Below are positions 62,001-64,000 of a DNA stretch of 64,000 bases, in pieces; within the stretch, counting starts at the first letter, position 1, and the number at the start of each line of letters is the position of its first letter. The position numbers and the translations under genes were made by a program. Below the pieces are notes generated by a model. The model was not told where the DNA came from. It saw only the letters and a list, made by a program, of their open reading frames with translations, and did no database searches. Location of the stretch: assembly GCA_964036045.1 (NCBI GenBank), contig OZ038382.1, forward strand, positions 9,124,853-9,188,852. The letters run 5' to 3'. Origin of the DNA: Eutreptiella sp. 'Long Island Sound 2002'. Lineage: Eukaryota; Euglenozoa; Euglenophyceae; Eutreptiales; Eutreptiaceae.

Positions 62001-63061
62001 TGTGCATGGGAACACAGTAGTTACTGCGGTCACATTGGCCATTGAGGGAAACGCGGCGAAAATAGCCTACTTTCCGAACGGCGTGGGCACAGCACACGGT
62101 GTGCCCTACAGGCAAGCGAGTGTATACTCCCAGTGCAAGTTGTTCAGTCATATTAGACGTGCCTGTGTCGTCATTGTGATGATAACTGTAAGTTGTAAAC
62201 GGTGATCCCGAGTGCTGCCTGTCTTTTGCCGCGCGTACCTCTGATACTTCTCGGCACCCGCCAGTATCGCCTACTTGCTACACCGGGACTAGCAGGGCCG
62301 CGGAGAGCTTGCCCCCGCTTCGTCTCGGGTCCTGGGCTCCCGGAAAATGATGTGGCCTTGCAGACCCTTGCCATTCCAAACTTTGCCTCCCCCCCCACCC
62401 CCCCGGGTATGATGGCATCCAATCATTTCAGGGGGGATTCCACCTCCAGGAATCCTGCTGATATTTCCTGGTGGGCTCTGCATGGTTCCTTTTATTTTCA
62501 ATGCATTCTAGTGACACAACCACTGCACGTTGCAAACAAACACACCTTCGACCCTTCCCTCCGCATGGTACACCGCTGCACATGTCTGAATTCACAATAC
62601 TCACCTGCATCTGAATTCGCAGTGCAGTTGTTGGTCACACCCCGCGAAAATTCCCCCTCGAAATCCCCCCCTCCCGCAATTTCCCCCCCCCCCTGCAGTG
62701 ATGGGCTGATCACTGACCGCAGTTGACTGGTCACGCTATGGCGGCGGCCATCTCATAAAAGCCGACTGGCAACCGCCAGCGAATAGCGCATAACTGACAA
62801 CGATTGGCCGGTGGTCGCCGGTCCGCTGTGTTCATCGGGGTCCCCAGAGGACCACCCGTACACCCGCGAGTGTGCTACACCCCCAACTTTGCAGGCGCAA
62901 ACGATGACCAGCGCGGCAACGCTGCACCTGCGCAGTCCATCTTCTTCCATTTCATCATGACAGTGTCCAGGGCCCACAGGTCCGACTCACACATCTTCTC
63001 GCGGTCTTTGCCTCCGAACACGTACATGGAGGACCCCAGTGCGATGGCAGTGTGCTTGCTC
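40718..63061 (-). CDS. kelch - RIIa/DPY-30-like - ankyrin - ADP-ribosyltransferase gene (13 exons)
   Basis: Exons 62928-63061, 61424-61708, 58594-58835, 57164-57272, 54772-55136, 52462-52599, 50586-50780, 49740-50034, 46279-46678, 45415-45652, 44266-44409, 42701-43000 and 40718-41053 join with consistent phase at all 12 junctions and give about 1,059 residues (counted from the first exon listed) to TAA. Domains: kelch repeats about 1-195; two helical segments of RIIa/DPY-30 type about 222-262 and 316-347; about eight ankyrin repeats about 410-735; linker; arginine-type mono-ADP-ribosyltransferase about 855-1059, with Arg915, Ser-Thr-Ser 942-944 and Glu-x-Glu 987-989. Such enzymes move ADP-ribose from NAD to protein side chains. 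The ankyrin and kelch parts probably choose partners. There is no signal peptide in the exons seen, so cytosolic action is likely. The 5' end is unresolved. Confidence 0.78.
41800..41870 (+). repeat. (GCATT)n-type microsatellite
   Basis: Imperfect GCATT units in the intron between ART exons 12 and 13. Confidence 0.8.
42085..42235 (+). repeat. minisatellite CCCACAAG(A/C)-AGGGTTCC, about 4-5 copies
   Basis: Imperfect units of 30-35 bp, each with ACCCACAAG and GAGGGTTCC or close variants, in the same intron. Confidence 0.7.
42701..43000 (-). CDS. ART gene exon 12: R and STS motifs
   Basis: Exactly 100 codons between CACTTTCAG and CGCAAG|GTTTGA. LYTLETNIYKDCNRAMR is the helix preceding the fold core, VFRGI carries the NAD-binding Arg, and TWGAFSSTS carries the STS strand. 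Joined to exon 13 it gives STSVSRKVASSFL, as in known family members. Confidence 0.85.
44266..44409 (-). CDS. ART gene exon 11: linker helices
   Basis: 48 codons, phase 0 at both sides. Reads VLGDDWTPEIWLETALRDME and VDKMLTMCKLFVQDK, helical and acidic/basic. No separate domain is recognised. A longer version starting at an upstream AG is possible. Confidence 0.6.
44612..44870 (+). repeat. about 250-bp intron repeat, copy 1 (copy 2 45945-46190)
   Basis: GCTTAC...GCCGCAG, TTCCTC-ATTT-GGGT, GGTACAATTT and CCCAAATTGC occur in the same order at both sites. Identity is moderate. The copies sit in the introns before and after exon 10. Confidence 0.65.
45415..45652 (-). CDS. ART gene exon 10: last ankyrin repeat and linker
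   Basis: Acceptor GTTTGCAG. The first codon is completed from exon 9 and reads GVDVTRSRDSEGVERL, the normal end of an ankyrin hairpin, followed by helices with Cys and Glu-rich acidic stretches. Donor TTGCAG|GTGTGG. Reading past the donor gives only Pro/Gly low complexity. Confidence 0.7.
45945..46190 (+). repeat. about 250-bp intron repeat, copy 2
   Basis: Partner of 44612-44870, ending in a poly(C) run beside exon 9. Confidence 0.65.
46279..46678 (-). CDS. ART gene exon 9: ankyrin repeats
   Basis: Acceptor CCTTTAG, 400 bases, phase 1 in and 2 out. Contains STSIVKHLLSTGSKRAIGTG, ALAEGADPNGQDAQGWTGLI and AARVLLEAGADANLTTQSG. Reading on would hit TAA at 46231, so a donor at GG|GTATGC is preferred. 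Confidence 0.78.
46943..47279 (+). repeat. two tandem copies of a 198-bp unit
   Basis: TAC(A/G)TGGG...TATTGTCACCAAA...AGGGGCGACAGAA-GGTTTCAGAAAAAGT occurs at 46943 and again about 198 bp later, with roughly 15 percent mismatch. Confidence 0.75.
47360..47467 (+). repeat. 31-bp inverted repeat with 46-bp spacer
   Basis: AAAATTGGCTTGCGCCC plus GGGGGGTCACGG (47360-47390) pairs almost fully with 47437-47467. The spacer is mostly poly(C). A fold-back or MITE remnant is plausible. Confidence 0.75.
48095..48245 (+). repeat. interspersed repeat, copy B (copy A 15290-15470)
   Basis: See the copy at 15290-15470. Shares GTTTTTGCTGTCCAC, GCCTCGCTG and GGCCGTCCACCA in order. Confidence 0.75.
49740..50034 (-). 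CDS. ART gene exon 8: ankyrin repeats
   Basis: Acceptor GTCTTCAG directly before an ATG. The join to exon 7 gives AAYMGHAEMVGLLLEN, a perfect ankyrin helix, which is strong evidence for the splice. Also RALHFATVTGQHNVIKYLV and TTLHLAAARG across the donor GAG|GTCTGC. Confidence 0.82.
50586..50780 (-). CDS. ART gene exon 7: ankyrin repeats
   Basis: Acceptor GCTTTCCAG, 65 codons, donor GCAGAG|GTTGTC. Reads MLHMACAQGNVYVAELLLYH and GVRPIEVAAYMGHAE. Confidence 0.82.
51957..52125 (+). repeat. about 170-bp intron repeat, copy 1 (copy 2 58086-58265)
   Basis: From AGAACGTTGCTCCTG through ACCGATCGATCCCTGCCGCAAGAG the two sites match at roughly 85 percent. They lie in two different introns of the same gene. 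Confidence 0.8.
52124..52372 (+). repeat. 21-bp minisatellite CCCCTGCTACAACATCCATC-type
   Basis: About a dozen imperfect units with a period near 21 bp. The array starts right after the 51957 repeat and occupies the intron following exon 6 in gene sense. The related repeat at 58086 carries only one or two units. Confidence 0.85.
52462..52599 (-). CDS. ART gene exon 6: basic linker
   Basis: 46 codons between GTTTACAG and CAGAAG|GTCTGT. Reads KNRTGASWSEVKSLHNALSP, then TRKIWANVQAG and leads into the first ankyrin helix. Rich in helix formers; no family recognised. Confidence 0.7.
53842..53972 (+). repeat. (CATGC)n / CCCGTGCCATG satellite patch
   Basis: Imperfect 5-bp CATGC repeats followed by CCATCCCGTGCCATG variants, inside an intron. 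Confidence 0.8.
54772..55136 (-). CDS. ART gene exon 5: second RIIa/DPY-30-like segment
   Basis: Acceptor CCCTCAG completes the codon of exon 4. After a Pro/Ala-rich linker, LCKQILQRLHQEMPADVAAF matches the L-x2-LL-x-L-x4-P-x-D-x3-FL pattern of RIIa/DPY-30 dimerisation helices. It ends with a Lys-rich stretch and donor GAG|GTATTC. A tRNA-Ser-like sequence sits 58 bases upstream of the acceptor in gene sense. Confidence 0.7.
55194..55279 (-). tRNA. tRNA-Ser(UGA)-like sequence, probably a pseudogene
   Basis: 86 bases on the minus strand fit a class II tRNA: anticodon loop CTTGAAG with UGA, a variable-arm stem CAAT/ATTG, and a T-loop GTTCGAATCCC. The acceptor stem has two mismatches, the anticodon stem one and the D-arm is poor. 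It lies in an intron of the kelch-ankyrin-ART gene, in the same orientation. Confidence 0.42.
56803..56842 (+). repeat. duplicated 40-bp end of exon 4, decoy splice donor
   Basis: Nearly identical to 57144-57183, which spans the exon 4 donor. The pair flanks the 300-bp repeat at 56843-57143. Confidence 0.8.
56846..57143 (+). repeat. about 300-bp duplicated segment, copy 1 (copy 2 59229-59528)
   Basis: From CGGAGACTGGCTCGACTGG to TTTCGCCACGTAACTGCACT the two copies differ at only a few bases and in poly(G) length. They are in the same orientation, 2.4 kb apart, in adjacent introns. Confidence 0.92.
57164..57272 (-). CDS. ART gene exon 4: first RIIa/DPY-30-like segment
   Basis: Acceptor GTGTGCAG, 109 bases. 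Reads YIADHKVLQCLMPMLDSLVD followed by VKPTMFLHQYAG; the K-P-x-x-FL end fits the RIIa pattern. The donor region (GTACGCAG|GTATGC) is duplicated at about 56803-56842. Confidence 0.75.
57541..57660 (+). repeat. diverged copies of the CACCCCTGCC / GGGGTCCCC unit
   Basis: Two weak copies with ATCACCCATGCCTTCTTGGGG and GAACCCCTGCCTTCTCTGGG followed by CGACAAAT/GAGAAATC. They belong to the family that forms the hAT array. Confidence 0.55.
58086..58265 (+). repeat. about 170-bp intron repeat, copy 2
   Basis: Partner of 51957-52125. Beyond it the sequence differs. Confidence 0.8.
58594..58835 (-). CDS. ART gene exon 3: kelch blade and connector
   Basis: Acceptor CTACACAG. Reads GYTWECVMQLPACSGQAAVA, then LGDDITVWGGSQ, a kelch blade with the doubled Gly, followed by a Pro-rich connector to SLTPLLQ. 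Donor CTGCAG|GTATTG. Confidence 0.8.
59229..59528 (+). repeat. about 300-bp duplicated segment, copy 2
   Basis: Near-identical to 56846-57143. Here it is not flanked by the 40-bp exon-end duplication. Confidence 0.92.
59529..61400. other. intron between kelch exons 2 and 3; homopolymer-rich
   Basis: Holds poly(G) runs at 60491-60508, 60580-60590, 61016-61022, 61046-61056 and 61361-61372. No exon-like segment or RNA gene is visible. Confidence 0.4.
61424..61708 (-). CDS. ART gene exon 2: two kelch blades
   Basis: Acceptor CAACGCAG. Joined to exon 1 it gives GEKPAKRWQHSACVVDDNML, the standard R-x-x-H-S-A-x-V kelch start, then LLYGGYTGNDELLDDLWKL and a second blade, RAMHSSLVYDGCMVVLGG. Donor CACAG|GTTTGA. 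Confidence 0.85.
61930..62085 (+). repeat. interspersed repeat, copy B (copy A 15618-15770)
   Basis: Same order of GGACTGAGTA, GGGAACACAGTAGT and AAAATAGCCTACTTT as at 15.7 kb. Lies in the intron between kelch exons 1 and 2. Confidence 0.75.
62928..63061 (-). CDS. ART gene, first confidently placed exon: kelch blade
   Basis: Acceptor GTGGTGCAG. Reads SKHTAIALGSSMYVFGGKD, then DLWALDTVMMKWKKMD, a full kelch blade with Gly-Gly and the conserved Trp. It needs one or more upstream exons because it begins mid-blade. Donor GCGCAG|GTGCAG. Confidence 0.82.
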
Positions 63062-63355
63062 CTGCACCACAAGATTGGACGCCAAGAGACTTGGTGGCCG
63101 TGGCGGTGCACAGGGGGTGCAGCGCAGAAGGGGCCAACGCTGACAGAGTGGCACCAGGAGAGCCACCCAGGACTGACAGGCAGGGCACACAAAAGACATG
63201 GCACTGGACGCGCTTTGTCAAGATTTGTTCGGACCATTACCCAAAATACAGCGTGCGTAGGGGCCGGACCCAGTCGACTCGTGCACGAGCATACTTGGCG
63301 CTAACACCTGCCACGGCAGGTGTCGGCAGGTGTCAAGCAGTCTGGTAGAGGCCCA

Positions 63356-63442
63356 TGGAAACACACACGCACACACACACACACACACACACGCACACAC
63401 GCACACACACACACACACATACACGCACGCACACACACACAA
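63356..63442 (+). repeat. (CA)n microsatellite at a splice donor
   Basis: About 40 CA units with CG interruptions. On the minus strand it is (GT)n and begins exactly where the possible 5' exon of the kelch-ankyrin-ART gene ends. Confidence 0.95.
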
Positions 63443-63686
63443 GTTTCTGGAGGTTCTGCTCACAGTGGGCCACTCGGGAATTGACCGCCGTCAGGTCCAC
63501 ACAAATGCGTTCCGTGGTCGCCGAAGATTGTAGCTCGGCGACTTTCGTCATGGCCTGGTCAACCCCTCCGAAATTGGACCCCGATTCTTGTTGTGACCTC
63601 TTTTTGGTAAGCTTTCGTAATCGGGACGGCTCAGTGGACGCGGTAGGTTCAGGTCCGGGCATAGGAGGCTTGTAAGGCATTTCCAT
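63441..63686 (-). CDS. possible 5' exon of the kelch-ankyrin-ART gene
   Basis: ATG at 63686, directly preceded by an in-frame TAG, opens about 82 codons: Pro-rich N-terminus, basic SRLRKLTKKRSQQES, then an amphipathic helix (MTKVAELQSSA ... NLQKL). The frame runs into the (GT)n tract, which offers many donors. Cutting after CTTGT would fit the phase needed by the next kelch exon; cutting after CTT would not. Assignment to this gene is inference from position and strand. Confidence 0.4.
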
Positions 63687-63783
63687 CTAGGAAGGCATTT
63701 CCGGCTTGACGATAGGGATGGGTTGCAATGAGCTGTTAGCAACGGACATGTCCATGGGATCGGGTGTTGCAAGCTCCTGTTCC

Positions 63784-63833
63784 ACACACGCACACACACA
63801 CACACACAGGAGGAGGAGGAGGGGAGGAGGAGA
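63784..63833 (+). repeat. (CA)n followed by (AGG)n
   Basis: Short CA run followed by GGA/AGG repeats, upstream of the putative start at 63686. Confidence 0.9.
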
Positions 63834-64000
63834 TGCGGTCCCCCGGTAGGGCGCACCCGCGGCACATCCCCATGGTGCCCGCCGGCCCTCATTGGTCTGG
63901 CCGGCGACCGAGAGGGGGGTTCTGTCCCAACCCGTCCGGCTAAGCATCATGGCGGCGGCTCTCCTCTTCGTCTCCTCCCCTTGTCCCCTGGCCCTCACAA

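Overview
The window is nuclear DNA of a GC-rich eukaryote, most likely a unicellular alga or related protist; I cannot name the lineage. There are no operons and no uninterrupted gene-dense coding. Convincing proteins only appear when GT-AG introns are removed: donors mostly read (A/C)AG|GT and acceptors follow short pyrimidine tracts. Introns are long (hundreds of bases to several kb) and packed with minisatellites, CA microsatellites, dozens of poly(G)/poly(C) runs, dispersed repeats and transposon debris. Most long open frames are shadows of GC-rich exons or of repeats.

Layout. 1-6 kb: repeat-rich, with a pair of 289-bp direct repeats. 6.2-12.6 kb, minus: three exons that splice in phase into a 454-residue HGSNAT-like (DUF1624) membrane acyltransferase. 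13.8-14.4 kb, plus: fragment of an unknown protein. 15.97-19.59 kb: a hAT DNA transposon with 15-bp terminal inverted repeats, a perfect 8-bp target duplication, a minus-strand transposase ending in a SAP-like motif, and a 17-copy array of an 85-bp unit. 19.7-20.7 kb: candidate plus-strand exons. 21.6-22.2 kb, minus: a small three-helix membrane protein. 23-28 kb: transposase (DDE) debris, tRNA-like sequences and weak exon candidates. 28.6-29.5 kb, minus: a membrane-anchored PDZ protein with a signal/transit-like N-terminus. From 29.98 kb, plus: a divergently oriented multi-exon gene of unknown function running to at least 36.5 kb and perhaps 38.15 kb, with an antisense retroelement Gag remnant in one intron.

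40.7-63.7 kb, minus: one very large gene that I assembled by hand from 13 exons whose reading phases agree at all 12 junctions. Its protein (about 1,059 residues plus a possible 5' exon) has kelch repeats, two RIIa/DPY-30-like helical segments, about eight ankyrin repeats and a C-terminal R-S-E class arginine-type mono-ADP-ribosyltransferase domain with R, STS and ExE signatures. This architecture is the main discovery candidate. It suggests a cytosolic, scaffolded ADP-ribosyltransferase in which kelch and ankyrin modules choose partners and the C-terminal domain modifies them.

No rRNA, CRISPR array, plasmid or viral replication module was seen. Gene models rest on reading the sequence only. 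RNA evidence and profile searches were not available.
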